64,000 bases of DNA from Burkholderiales bacterium PBB3 (GCA_002256115.1 NKIK01000007.1:1-64000); one strand, 5' to 3'; shown: positions 53,459 to 61,997, numbered from the stretch's first letter. Notes: a model not told the origin generated them from the sequence alone. Numbers and translations are program-made.

Positions 53459-53980
53459 ATGCAATTGATTAAAACCGATGAGGGCCAGTTGGCGTTTAAA
53501 GAGCGCTCACCCCGCTTCTCGGCGCGACAAAGGTCGATGTTTATTTTGGTGGATGGTAGAAAGTCCGCAGCGCAGCTCTTGGTGGCTACGGCCGGTATGG
53601 GCGTTACCCAGTCCGATATTGATTACATGGTGGAAGAGGGCTTTCTGCGCTTGGAGGTCCCTGAGCATCCGGCACCCCTTGTGCCTCTCGTCTCATCCCC
53701 CTCCGCCATGGCGAACACGGTGCCGTCGGCCTTAAGTCGCGAAGGCCCCGACTCTGAGCCACCCAGCAGTCGCCCCGCGCTGACGGACCAAGAGCGCTAC
53801 CAGTTGGGCAAAACCTTGGCCACCAGGCTCACGGCAGGCCTGGGGCTCAGGGGCTTTATGCTGAACTTGTCGGTGGAGTCCGCTTCGGGTTACCAAGCCT
53901 TGGTGGATTTGCTACCGCAAATTCAGAAAGCCGTGGGTGAGAAAGCCGCGAGCGAGCTTCAACGCGTCCTCAAAGGCTAG
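53459..53980 (+). CDS. Conserved-type hypothetical protein
   Basis: A 173-residue soluble protein. The N-terminal part MQLIKTDEGQLAFKERSPRFSARQRSMFILVDGRKSAAQLLVATAGMGVTQSDIDYMVEEGFLRL has the pattern of a winged-helix-like or response-effector module (Leu-rich, with LVDGRKS). A Pro/Ser linker (about 70-105) leads to a C-terminal helical domain (RYQLGKTLATRLTAGLGLRGFMLNLSVESASGYQALVDLLPQIQKAVG). I do not recognise a named family. It is convergent with the binding-protein gene. Confidence 0.7.
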   Translation: MQLIKTDEGQLAFKERSPRFSARQRSMFILVDGRKSAAQLLVATAGMGVTQSDIDYMVEEGFLRLEVPEHPAPLVPLVSSPSAMANTVPSALSREGPDSEPPSSRPALTDQERYQLGKTLATRLTAGLGLRGFMLNLSVESASGYQALVDLLPQIQKAVGEKAASELQRVLKG

Positions 53981-53996
53981 GCTTTTCTTGGCGCGC

Positions 53997-55109
53997 TCAG
54001 CGCATGAATTTTCCGTTGGCCCCAATGATCGACAGATCAGAAAAATCCAGCCCACTGTGGCTGGCGGGGCTGTAGCTGATATCGAGCCCACCCAGGTCAA
54101 ACTTGCGTATGCCCTCTAGTGCATCGCGCAAGCCCGAAGGCGTGGGTCGCGGCCCGGCCCGGCGCAAGCCCTCCACCAGCACTTTGGCCGCAGCAAAGCC
54201 CTCAATCATGGCGGGCGAGACACCCACCAGCCCCTGGGCTTTGGCCAGACTCTGCGCCTCCCGGATCAGCCGGTAATTGATGGCCCGCTCGTTCGGAAAG
54301 ACCTGCGTGACGATGACGCCCAAGGCGTGTGGCCCCAGCAGCTTGATGAAGCCTTCGGAGGCATTGTTGGACAGGGTCACCACCTGCACGGTGGAGCCGA
54401 TCTCGCGCAATGCCTTCACCCCGTTGGCTACGTTGCCCGACGAGCCGAGGTACAGCACAGCCTGGGCATTGCTCTGCTGCACCAGGCGCGCCAATTCGGT
54501 GAAGTCTGGCTTCTCTCTCGGGAATTTTTTAACCAAAACCGGCTTGAGTTTTGCAATCACAAACCCGATGTCTGCGCCTATTGCGGCGTCAGCACCAAAC
54601 GAGTCATCGGTTTGCAGTACGGCTATGCGCGTAATCCCCAAGCTCACCAGGTGCTTGATGCCGCGCACGGCTTCGCGTTGGTAGGGTGCCCGCACATTGA
54701 ACACCCAGGGGTGCACGGGGTCGTGCAAGGTCATGGCCCCTGTGCTGGGCCCAACCAGCGGGATTCGGTATTCGGCCAACAAGGGGAGCAGGGCCTGGGC
54801 GTGCGGCGTGCCCCGGTTTAAAAACAAGGCAATGACCTGCTGTTCTGTAATCAGGCGGGTGGCCTGCGTGGCGGTGGTGGCCGGGTCAAATTGGTCGTCC
54901 ACCGATATCAGCTCCACCTGTTGCCCCAGCACACCGCCTTGGCGGTTGATGGAATCCAGGTACAGCTTGGCCCCCACCGTGTTTTCTTTGACACCACTGG
55001 CCACCGAACCGGTAAAACCCGAGGGTTGGCCAATGCGAATTTGTGCGTGGGCGCTGCTGGCCAGGGCCAGGCACATCCATGCACCATAAAGGATTGCGAC
55101 GATTCTCAT
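53997..55109 (-). CDS. ABC transporter substrate-binding protein, branched-chain amino-acid type
   Basis: A 370-residue periplasmic binding protein of the Leu/Ile/Val (Peripla_BP_6) family. A signal peptide (ILYGAWMCLALASSAHAQ) spans 1-22. Family features are IRIGQPSGFTGSVASGVKENTVGAKLYLDSINRQGGVLGQQVELISVDDQFDPATTATQATRLI and VAVLQTDDSFGAD-like segments (IAVLQTDDSFGADAA). No permease or ATPase genes lie beside it, so it may serve a transporter encoded elsewhere or act as a sensor. The ligand is unknown. It is divergent from uvrA. Confidence 0.9.
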   Translation of the reverse strand: MRIVAILYGAWMCLALASSAHAQIRIGQPSGFTGSVASGVKENTVGAKLYLDSINRQGGVLGQQVELISVDDQFDPATTATQATRLITEQQVIALFLNRGTPHAQALLPLLAEYRIPLVGPSTGAMTLHDPVHPWVFNVRAPYQREAVRGIKHLVSLGITRIAVLQTDDSFGADAAIGADIGFVIAKLKPVLVKKFPREKPDFTELARLVQQSNAQAVLYLGSSGNVANGVKALREIGSTVQVVTLSNNASEGFIKLLGPHALGVIVTQVFPNERAINYRLIREAQSLAKAQGLVGVSPAMIEGFAAAKVLVEGLRRAGPRPTPSGLRDALEGIRKFDLGGLDISYSPASHSGLDFSDLSIIGANGKFMR

Positions 55110-55275
55110 GTGGGTGCCTCAGGGGATTAAGTGGCTGGATTCTAGGAAGCGCCACCCCCGTGCGCAGTTGTGGACTTCCACATATTCACCGTAGTGGTGC
55201 GCTGATACCCCCGCAGCGTGCGCAGCCCCGTCAAATCTCTAGAATGACCGGCCTTACCCTGAAAGACCCTGCACC

Positions 55276-58200
55276 ATGACCCACGGCACCATCCGCATTC
55301 GCGGGGCGCGACAGCACAATCTCAAGAACCTGGACCTCGACATTCGCACCGGCGAATTGACCGTGGTTACGGGGCCCAGCGGATCGGGCAAGTCCAGCCT
55401 GGTGTTTGACACGCTGTATGCCGAAGGCCAGCGCCGCTATGTCGAAACTTTCAGCGCCTACGCGCGCCAGTTCTTGGACCGCATGGACAAGCCCGCCGTG
55501 GACAAGGTGGAGGGCGTGCCCCCGGCCATCGCCATCGACCAGACCAACCCGGTGCGCTCCAGCCGCTCCACCGTGGGCACGATGACGGAGCTCAACGACC
55601 ACCTGAAGCTGCTGTTCTCGCGCGCGGGCAGTCTGTTTGACAAAGATACGGCACTGCCGGTGCAGCACGACACACCTGAAACGATTTATGCCGAGTTGGT
55701 GCGGCGCGCGGCAACCGAGGGGAATCCCCGCCTGGTGCTGACCTTCCCCGTAGAACTGCCCGCGTCTACGTCTGCCGAAGAGGTAACCCAATGGCTCAGC
55801 GCCAGCGGTTTTACGCGGGTGCAGGCGGAGCGCGAAGAAGTGCGCGCGGTGAGCCCCGCCGGGCCACCCCCAGGGGCGAAAGCCCCTAAGGCGGGCAGCG
55901 CAGCACGCCAAGCGGCCAGCGTGGGGGCTGTCAAGATCCTCGATGTGGTGGCCGACCGTTTCCGCATCGACGGCGTGGAGAAGGCCCGCGTGCTGGATGC
56001 CATTGAAGTCGCGCTGAAGCGCGGCAGTGGGCGATTGAATGTTTATGTAGTCAAAGAGGCCGCAGAGGCCGTGGATAGTGCGGGAGCAGCTCCTGAAACT
56101 GTAGCGCCTACGCTGTGGCGCTTCTCCACCGGCCTGCATTGCCCGCAGAGCGACTTGCGCTATACCGACCCGATGGCGTCCATGTTCTCGTTCAACTCCG
56201 CCGTGGGCGCTTGCGAGGCCTGCCGTGGCTTTGGCCGTGTGGTGGGGGTTGACTATGGCTTGGTCATCCCTAACGACAAACTCACGTTGCGTGCGGGTGC
56301 GGTCAAGCCCATGCAGACGCCCGCCTGGCAAGAGTGCCAGGACGACCTGATGCGCCATGCTGAGGCCGCCGGCATTCCGCGGGACACGCCTTGGTACAAG
56401 CTGACGGACGAGCAAAAGAACTGGGTCTACAAGGGTTCGCCCAACTGGAACGGCAAGTGGAACCAGCATTGGTTTGGTGTGGACCGTTTCTTTGAGTACT
56501 TGGAGAGCAAGGCCTACAAGATGCACATCCGGGTGCTGTTGTCCAAGTACCGCAGCTACACGCCCTGTGGCACATGCGGTGGTGCGCGGCTGAAGACCGA
56601 GAGTCTGTTGTGGCGCATTGGGACCAAGGCGCAGGCGGATGCTGTTTTGCCACCGTCCAAACGTTTCATGCCGCAAGGTGTGAAGTGGACGCGCGATCAA
56701 CTGGAGGCGCTGCCGGGCCTGTGCCTGCACGACATGATGCTGATGTCGCTGGATAAGTTGAAGCGGTTTTTTGATTCGCTGCAGGTGCAGTTGGATGGCT
56801 TGGGTGCTCGGGGGGCGGAGTCGCCGGTATCGGCTGCGGCCTCATACATTCGCTTCGCGACTGCCAAATCGGCCACACCCGATACCGGCGACTCCGCTTT
56901 GCGTTCGGATGACGCTCCCTCGCCTTCGGCGTCCTCCCCGGAGAAAAATGCACCCACTGCCTCAGAAGCTGAACAGAAGACACTCAAGCTGCTATTCGAA
57001 GAGGTCGGCACGCGCCTGAAGTACCTGTGCGACGTGGGTATTGGCTACCTGACTCTGGACCGTCAAAGCCGCACGCTGTCCGGCGGCGAGGTGCAGCGTA
57101 TCAACCTCACCACCGCGCTGGGCACTTCGCTGGTCAACACGCTGTTTGTGTTGGACGAGCCCAGCATTGGTCTGCACCCGCGCGACATGAACCGCATCAT
57201 CGTGGCCATGCAGCGCTTGCGCGATGCAGGCAACACGCTGGTGGTGGTGGAGCACGACCCGGCCGTGATGATGGCGGCTGACCGCATGATTGACATGGGC
57301 CCCGGGCCGGGTGAGAAGGGTGGGCAGATCGTGTTTGATGGCACGACTGAGGCGCTGAAGAGTGCGGACACCATGACCGGCGCCTACCTTGGCGGCCGCA
57401 GGCAGGTCGGCATGGGTTTCAAGCGCATGGTGGCCCCCAACACGCCGCGCCTGGTGCTGGAAGGTGCGACCGAGCACAACCTGAAGAACGTGTCGGTAGA
57501 AATTCCGCTGCAGCGCCTGGTGTGTGTGACCGGTGTGTCGGGCTCTGGCAAGTCCACGCTGATTCAGGACGTGCTGGCCCCCGCGCTGTTGCGCCACTTT
57601 GGCAAGGCCACCGAGACCCCCGGTGCGCACGCGCGCCTACTGGGTGCCGAGCAGCTCAGCGAAGTGGTGTTTGTCGACCAGTCACCCATTGGCAAGACCG
57701 CGCGCTCCAACCCTGTGAGTTATGTGGGCGCATGGGATGCGATCCGTGAGCTGTTTGCGGGCGCGGCCTTGTCCAAGGAGCGCAGCTACACGGCCAGCAA
57801 GTTCAGCTTTAACAGCGGCGATGGCCGCTGCCCCACCTGTGGCGGATCGGGCTTTGAGCATGTGGAGATGCAGTTCCTGAGCGACGTGTACCTGCGCTGC
57901 CCGGATTGCGATGGCAAGCGTTACCGGCCCGAGATTTTGGAAGTGACGATTGAGCGGCCCTGGCCGGCATCCCTTGCCGTTCGGGCTGAGCCTGTCGAAG
58001 CCTATGCAAGCCCTTCGAAAACCTCAGGGCGAACGGAACGAGGAACGGTCCATCTGAACGTGGCCGACGTACTCGATCTCACCGTGAGCCAGGCGGCTGC
58101 GATTTTTGCAGCCGACCGTGATGTGATCCGCGTGCTGCAGCCCATTGTGGATGTTGGGCTGGAGTATGTGAAGCTGGGGCAACCCGTGCCTACGCTGTCG

Positions 58201-61200
58201 GGTGGTGAGGCGCAGCGCCTGAAGCTGGCGGGCTTTTTGGCAGAGGCGGCCAAGAGCAGTACGGCCAGCCGCCAGGCCACAGCCAAGCGCGGAGCGCTTT
58301 TCATGCTGGACGAGCCGACCACGGGGCTGCATTTTGATGACATCGCCAAGCTGATGCGGGCCTTGCGCAAGTTGCTGGATGCGGGGCATTCGCTGGTGGT
58401 GATTGAGCACAATCTGGATGTGATTCGTGCGTCCGATTGGCTGATTGATTTGGGGCCTGAGGGTGGCGATGCGGGCGGCGAGGTGGTGGCTTTTGGCACG
58501 CCTGAGGATGTGATGTTGCATGCGTCTTCGCATACCGGGCAGGCTTTGCGGGACTATGCGGCGGCTATGGGGGTTATCCATGAAGTCGCAGAACCGTCGG
58601 CTAAGTATTTGGCGTTTGCTGCAAAGGGTGCTTCTTCAGGCGCTGCGGTGGATGGGCTTACGCCCAGTGCCTCATACACTCGCTTCGCGATTGCTAAATC
58701 GGCACCGGGCGCAAGCCCATCCACCTTCGGTGTCGGGGTTGTTGATACGTCTAACTCCATTCGGATTGTTAATGCGAAAGAGCACAACTTGAAGTCACTG
58801 TCGGTGGATATTCCGCGCGGTAAGTTCAGTGTGGTGACTGGCGTTTCTGGGTCGGGTAAGTCGACGCTGGCGTTTGATATTTTGTTCAACGAAGGGCAGC
58901 GGCGTTATCTGGAGTCGCTCAACGCCTATGCGCGCTCTATCGTGCAGCCTGCGGGGCGGCCCGAGGTGGATGCGGTTTATGGCATTCCGCCGACCGTCGC
59001 GATTGAGCAGCGGCTGTCGCGCGGGGGGCGCAAGAGTACGGTCGGGACGACGACCGAGGTTTGGCACTTCTTGCGTCTGCTCTATGTGAAGCTGGGCACG
59101 CAGCATTGCTACAAGGACGGCGCGGCGGTGGAGCCGCAGTCGGCGGACAGCATTGCGGCGCAGTTGTTGAAGAACTATCGGGGCCAGCACATTGGCCTGT
59201 TGGCGCCTCTGGTGCAGGGCCGCAAGGGTGTGTACACCGAGCTGGCAGATTGGGCGCGGCCACGCGGCTACACGCACCTGCGGGTGGATGGCAACTTCTT
59301 GCCCACCACCAGCTTCCCACGCATTGACCGCTTCAAGGAACACAACATCGAGTTGCCGGTGGCGAGTCTGGATGTCACTCCATCGAACGAATCCGCGTTG
59401 CGTACTGCACTGGCCGATGCGCTCACGCATGGCAAGGGTGTGGTCTATGTGCTGAGCGAGATTGGCGGTCTGCGTGAGGCCATGGTGGCCGGCACGCCCG
59501 CCGCGGGTATTGGCAAAGTACAGGTGTTCTCTACCAAGCGCGCCTGCCCCGTGTGCAGTACCAGCTATGCCGAGCTGGACCCGCGCCTGTTCTCGTACAA
59601 CAGCAAGCACGGCTGGTGCCTGGACTGCGTGGGCACCGGTGTCGCGTTGACCAAAGAGCAACGCAAGGTGTTTGACGATTCAGTGAAGGACGACGACAAC
59701 AAGGGCCGCGAGCAGACCTTTGCTGAGGCCGACATTGAAGACCTGCACGACGCGACCTGTCCGACCTGCCAAGGCACCCGGCTGAATGCCACCGCGCGGG
59801 CGGTGAGGTTTGGTGCGAGCCTGGGAGTCGCGGCGGGTACTCCCTTCGAGGGCGTTAAAGCCAAAATGGCGGTGGAGCCCATGGATAGTGCGGGAGCCAC
59901 TATTACTTCGATAGCGCAGCTGAGTGTGACTGACATCCGCAAGTGGGTTGAGACCTTGCAGGTGGCGGGCCGTTTGAGCCAGCGCGAGAACGACATTGCG
60001 CGTGATTTGATCCCCGAGATCAAGAGCCGTTTGGAGTTTTTGGAAGAGGTGGGCTTGGGCTATCTGACGCTGGACCGTGGCGCGCCCACGCTGAGCGGCG
60101 GGGAGGCGCAGCGCATTCGTTTGGCTGCGCAATTGGGTAGCAATCTGCAGGGTGTGTGCTATGTGTTGGATGAGCCGACCATTGGCTTGCATGCGCGGGA
60201 CAACAAGATTTTGTTGGGGGCTTTGCAGTCCTTAAGCGACAAGGGCAACACGCTGGTGGTGGTGGAGCACGATGAGGACACCATTCGCGCTGCCGATCAC
60301 ATCATTGATATTGGACCCAGCGCGGGTAAGCGCGGCGGGCGGCTTGTGGCGCAGGGGTCTGTTGCGGATGTGCAGGCAGCTTCCGAGTCACAAACAGGGC
60401 GCTACTTGCTGCATGCTATGAAGCATCCTTTGGCGGTGCGGCGGGGGATGGTTTCGTTTGATGAGTCTGTGGCTATCGCTGCTGCGGAGTCCGGTGCGCC
60501 GGAGGCCTCATACACTCGCTTCGCGATTGCCAAATCGGCTTCCGGCGCACGGGACTCCTCCGCGGGTGCGGGCGTTAAACCGGCTAAAAAACTGAGTGCA
60601 AAGGCTGCCAAAGTGGCTGTCGAAGCTGCACGCGCAATGGACAGCGCAACAGCCAATGCCGAACTAGCTGGCCGCAGCCGCGTGGCCGCCGAATACGCCG
60701 CCCTGGCAGACCGTCGCACTGCGCAAATGTCCATCGCAGCATCGGGCAGTCCGGCGGTGGGTGACGATTTGGCAGTTGCGCAGCAAATGTATGAGGAGCC
60801 CACCGCCGGGCTGTCCGATGCGGGCTCAGCAATAGACGTCGCACGCAAGGAAGCAGCCGCAAACCCCCAAATCGACTGGCTAACCGTCAAGGCCGCGACC
60901 ATGCATAACCTGCAAAACGTCACCGCCCACGTGCCCCTCAAACGCTTAGTCGCCATCACCGGCGTCTCCGGCTCCGGTAAGTCCACGCTTGCCAGAGATG
61001 TGCTCCTCACTAACGTACACGTAGCCGTACAAAAGCGCAGCACCAAGGCAGGCCGCGACGCGCTGGATGCGGGCGAAAAAATCCAATGGACCGGTTGCGA
61101 AGGCGTGGAAGGTTTTGAGTCTGTGGACCGCGTGCTCGAAGTAGACCAGACCCCGATTGGCAAAACACCACGCAGCTGCCCCGCCACCTACATCGGCTTT

Positions 61201-61932
61201 TGGGACACCATCCGCAAGCTCTTTGCCGACACGTTGGAGGCTAAGGCGCGCGGCTACGCGTCCAACCGCTTTAGCTTCAACACCGGCGATGGCCGCTGCC
61301 CGGGCTGTGAAGGGCAGGGTATCCGCACCATCGGTATGAGCTTCTTGCCCGATGTGAAGGTGCTGTGCGAAACCTGCAAAGGTGCGCGCTTCAACCCTGA
61401 AACTCAAGCGGTCACTTGGCGCGGCAAGAATATTGGTGATGTGCTGCAGATGGAGGTGGACGAGGCAGTGGACTTCTTTGCTGCCATGCCCGTCATTGCG
61501 CATCCGCTGCAACTGCTCAAAGACGTGGGCCTGGGCTACCTCACGCTGGGCCAGCCGTCACCGACTTTAAGTGGCGGCGAAGCCCAGCGCATCAAGCTGG
61601 TGACCGAACTCAGCAAAGTGCGCGACGACATCACCAAGCGCGGCAACAAGGCGCCACACACGCTGTATGTGCTGGATGAGCCCACCGTGGGCCTGCACAT
61701 GGCCGATGTGGAAAAGCTCATCCATGTACTGCACCGCTTGGTGAATGGTGGCCACAGCGTGGTGGTGATTGAGCACGACCTGGACGTGATCGCCGAGGCC
61801 GACTGGGTGATTGACCTGGGGCCGGACGGCGGCAACGGTGGTGGCCGCGTGGTGGCGGCTGCGACGCCTGAGGCGGTGGTGCAGTTGGGCACCCATACCG
61901 GCCAGGCGCTGGCGGCTGTGTTGGCGCGATAG
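55276..61932 (+). CDS. uvrA: Double-length UvrA excinuclease with repeat-derived inserts
   Basis: A 2218-residue protein, about twice the usual UvrA. Four ABC nucleotide-binding sets are present: Walker A near residues 33, 753, 1189 and 1896 (GxSGSGKS) and signatures LSGGE near 601, 974, 1606 and 2098. Each half starts like a separate UvrA (IRIRGARQHNLKNL at 6, IRIVNAKEHNLKSL at about 1160) with its own zinc-finger cysteines (CPTCGGSGFE, CPGCEGQGIR). It recognises DNA damage in nucleotide excision repair. Eight segments encoded by dispersed repeats (families A, B, C and a REP) lie in frame, mostly in linkers, without breaking motifs. Confidence 0.94.
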   Translation: MTHGTIRIRGARQHNLKNLDLDIRTGELTVVTGPSGSGKSSLVFDTLYAEGQRRYVETFSAYARQFLDRMDKPAVDKVEGVPPAIAIDQTNPVRSSRSTVGTMTELNDHLKLLFSRAGSLFDKDTALPVQHDTPETIYAELVRRAATEGNPRLVLTFPVELPASTSAEEVTQWLSASGFTRVQAEREEVRAVSPAGPPPGAKAPKAGSAARQAASVGAVKILDVVADRFRIDGVEKARVLDAIEVALKRGSGRLNVYVVKEAAEAVDSAGAAPETVAPTLWRFSTGLHCPQSDLRYTDPMASMFSFNSAVGACEACRGFGRVVGVDYGLVIPNDKLTLRAGAVKPMQTPAWQECQDDLMRHAEAAGIPRDTPWYKLTDEQKNWVYKGSPNWNGKWNQHWFGVDRFFEYLESKAYKMHIRVLLSKYRSYTPCGTCGGARLKTESLLWRIGTKAQADAVLPPSKRFMPQGVKWTRDQLEALPGLCLHDMMLMSLDKLKRFFDSLQVQLDGLGARGAESPVSAAASYIRFATAKSATPDTGDSALRSDDAPSPSASSPEKNAPTASEAEQKTLKLLFEEVGTRLKYLCDVGIGYLTLDRQSRTLSGGEVQRINLTTALGTSLVNTLFVLDEPSIGLHPRDMNRIIVAMQRLRDAGNTLVVVEHDPAVMMAADRMIDMGPGPGEKGGQIVFDGTTEALKSADTMTGAYLGGRRQVGMGFKRMVAPNTPRLVLEGATEHNLKNVSVEIPLQRLVCVTGVSGSGKSTLIQDVLAPALLRHFGKATETPGAHARLLGAEQLSEVVFVDQSPIGKTARSNPVSYVGAWDAIRELFAGAALSKERSYTASKFSFNSGDGRCPTCGGSGFEHVEMQFLSDVYLRCPDCDGKRYRPEILEVTIERPWPASLAVRAEPVEAYASPSKTSGRTERGTVHLNVADVLDLTVSQAAAIFAADRDVIRVLQPIVDVGLEYVKLGQPVPTLSGGEAQRLKLAGFLAEAAKSSTASRQATAKRGALFMLDEPTTGLHFDDIAKLMRALRKLLDAGHSLVVIEHNLDVIRASDWLIDLGPEGGDAGGEVVAFGTPEDVMLHASSHTGQALRDYAAAMGVIHEVAEPSAKYLAFAAKGASSGAAVDGLTPSASYTRFAIAKSAPGASPSTFGVGVVDTSNSIRIVNAKEHNLKSLSVDIPRGKFSVVTGVSGSGKSTLAFDILFNEGQRRYLESLNAYARSIVQPAGRPEVDAVYGIPPTVAIEQRLSRGGRKSTVGTTTEVWHFLRLLYVKLGTQHCYKDGAAVEPQSADSIAAQLLKNYRGQHIGLLAPLVQGRKGVYTELADWARPRGYTHLRVDGNFLPTTSFPRIDRFKEHNIELPVASLDVTPSNESALRTALADALTHGKGVVYVLSEIGGLREAMVAGTPAAGIGKVQVFSTKRACPVCSTSYAELDPRLFSYNSKHGWCLDCVGTGVALTKEQRKVFDDSVKDDDNKGREQTFAEADIEDLHDATCPTCQGTRLNATARAVRFGASLGVAAGTPFEGVKAKMAVEPMDSAGATITSIAQLSVTDIRKWVETLQVAGRLSQRENDIARDLIPEIKSRLEFLEEVGLGYLTLDRGAPTLSGGEAQRIRLAAQLGSNLQGVCYVLDEPTIGLHARDNKILLGALQSLSDKGNTLVVVEHDEDTIRAADHIIDIGPSAGKRGGRLVAQGSVADVQAASESQTGRYLLHAMKHPLAVRRGMVSFDESVAIAAAESGAPEASYTRFAIAKSASGARDSSAGAGVKPAKKLSAKAAKVAVEAARAMDSATANAELAGRSRVAAEYAALADRRTAQMSIAASGSPAVGDDLAVAQQMYEEPTAGLSDAGSAIDVARKEAAANPQIDWLTVKAATMHNLQNVTAHVPLKRLVAITGVSGSGKSTLARDVLLTNVHVAVQKRSTKAGRDALDAGEKIQWTGCEGVEGFESVDRVLEVDQTPIGKTPRSCPATYIGFWDTIRKLFADTLEAKARGYASNRFSFNTGDGRCPGCEGQGIRTIGMSFLPDVKVLCETCKGARFNPETQAVTWRGKNIGDVLQMEVDEAVDFFAAMPVIAHPLQLLKDVGLGYLTLGQPSPTLSGGEAQRIKLVTELSKVRDDITKRGNKAPHTLYVLDEPTVGLHMADVEKLIHVLHRLVNGGHSVVVIEHDLDVIAEADWVIDLGPDGGNGGGRVVAAATPEAVVQLGTHTGQALAAVLAR
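55853..55936 (+). repeat. Family B-like repeat, copy 4 (in frame, uvrA)
   Basis: Contains GGGCCACCCCCAGGGGCGAA with AGGGGC-GAAA-GCCCCT hairpin symmetry, then AGGCGGGCAGCGC and GCGTGGGGGC. It encodes about residues 193-220, rich in Gly, Pro and Ala. It is the most diverged member of the family. Confidence 0.65.
56068..56106 (+). repeat. Family A dispersed repeat, copy 9 (in frame, uvrA)
   Basis: GCCGTGGATAGTGCGGGAGC then AGCTCCTGAAACTGTAGCG. It encodes AVDSAGAAPETVA, about residues 265-277. Confidence 0.88.
56815..56897 (+). repeat. Family C hairpin repeat, copy 1 (in frame, uvrA)
   Basis: The core CCTCATACATTCGCTTCGCG to AAATCGGCC at 56840-56874 is flanked by arms at 56815-56834 (GCGGAGTCGCCGGTATCGGC) and 56878-56897, complementary at 19 of 20 positions. 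It encodes roughly ESPVSAAASYIRFATAKSAT. Confidence 0.88.
57977..58036 (+). repeat. REP-type palindromic repeat (in frame, uvrA)
   Basis: CCGTTCGGGCTGAGCCTGTC-GAAG at 57977-58000 and CTTCGAAAACCTCAGGGC-GAACGG at 58013-58036 are imperfect inverted copies. They match the widespread bacterial REP sequence (GGCTGAGCCTGTCGAAG with its reverse) as I recall it. It encodes about AVRAEPVEAYASPSKTSGRTE, residues 901-921. Confidence 0.88.
58647..58725 (+). repeat. Family C hairpin repeat, copy 2 (in frame, uvrA)
   Basis: The core CCTCATACACTCGCTTCGCG at 58670 onward is flanked by 25-base arms (58647-58671, beginning GGTGGATGGGCTTACG, and 58701-58725) that pair at 23 of 25 positions. It encodes ASYTRFAIAKSAPGAS at the boundary between the two UvrA halves. 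Confidence 0.88.
59878..59917 (+). repeat. Family A dispersed repeat, copy 10 (in frame, uvrA)
   Basis: CCCATGGATAGTGCGGGAGC then CACTATTACTTCGATAGCG. It encodes PMDSAGATITSIA near residues 1535-1547. A little diverged after the core. Confidence 0.85.
60487..60557 (+). repeat. Family C hairpin repeat, copy 3 (in frame, uvrA)
   Basis: Core at 60506-60540 (CCTCATACACTCGCTTCGCG onward), arms at 60487-60503 (GAGTCCGGTGCGCCGGA) and 60541-60557 pairing at 16 of 17 positions. It encodes EASYTRFAIAKSASGARD, about residues 1743-1760. Confidence 0.88.
60743..60817 (-). repeat. Family C hairpin repeat, copy 4 (in frame, uvrA, inverted)
   Basis: The core is present in the opposite orientation (GATTTGGCAGTTGCGCAGCA onward, 60765-60796), with arms 60743-60761 (CGGGCAGTCCGGCGGTGGG) and 60799-60817 pairing at 17 of 19 positions. 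It encodes DDLAVAQQMYEEP, about residues 1829-1841, and is still free of stops in this orientation. Confidence 0.83.
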
Positions 61933-61952
61933 CACGGCAGTGGCTGCTTTAA

Positions 61953-61994
61953 TTTACCCGGATATAATTAGTTGATTAATTAAATCCGGGTAAA
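61953..61994. promoter_or_regulatory. Inverted repeat before the DUF2239 gene
   Basis: TTTACCCGGAT at 61953-61963 and ATCCGGGTAAA at 61984-61994 are perfect 11-base inverted copies, with a second AATTA/TAATT symmetry inside. It ends three bases before the start codon, so it may be an operator or an mRNA hairpin controlling translation. Confidence 0.6.
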
Positions 61995-61997
61995 TAT

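Noticed and set aside
55110..55275. SOS (LexA) box before uvrA
   Set aside because: The nearest CTG...CAG pair has nine rather than ten bases between and poor flanks; not a supported site.
55231..56730. 499-codon minus-strand frame over the start of uvrA
   Set aside because: No domain or signal seen and it overlaps the UvrA Walker A region in antisense.
60637..60662. A further family A copy in uvrA (ATGGACAGCGCAACAGCC)
   Set aside because: Only a short partial resemblance to the core; too weak to count.
6322..60817. The dispersed repeats as a CRISPR array
   Set aside because: Copies are scattered kilobases apart, lie in both orientations inside genes, and have no regular spacers or cas genes.
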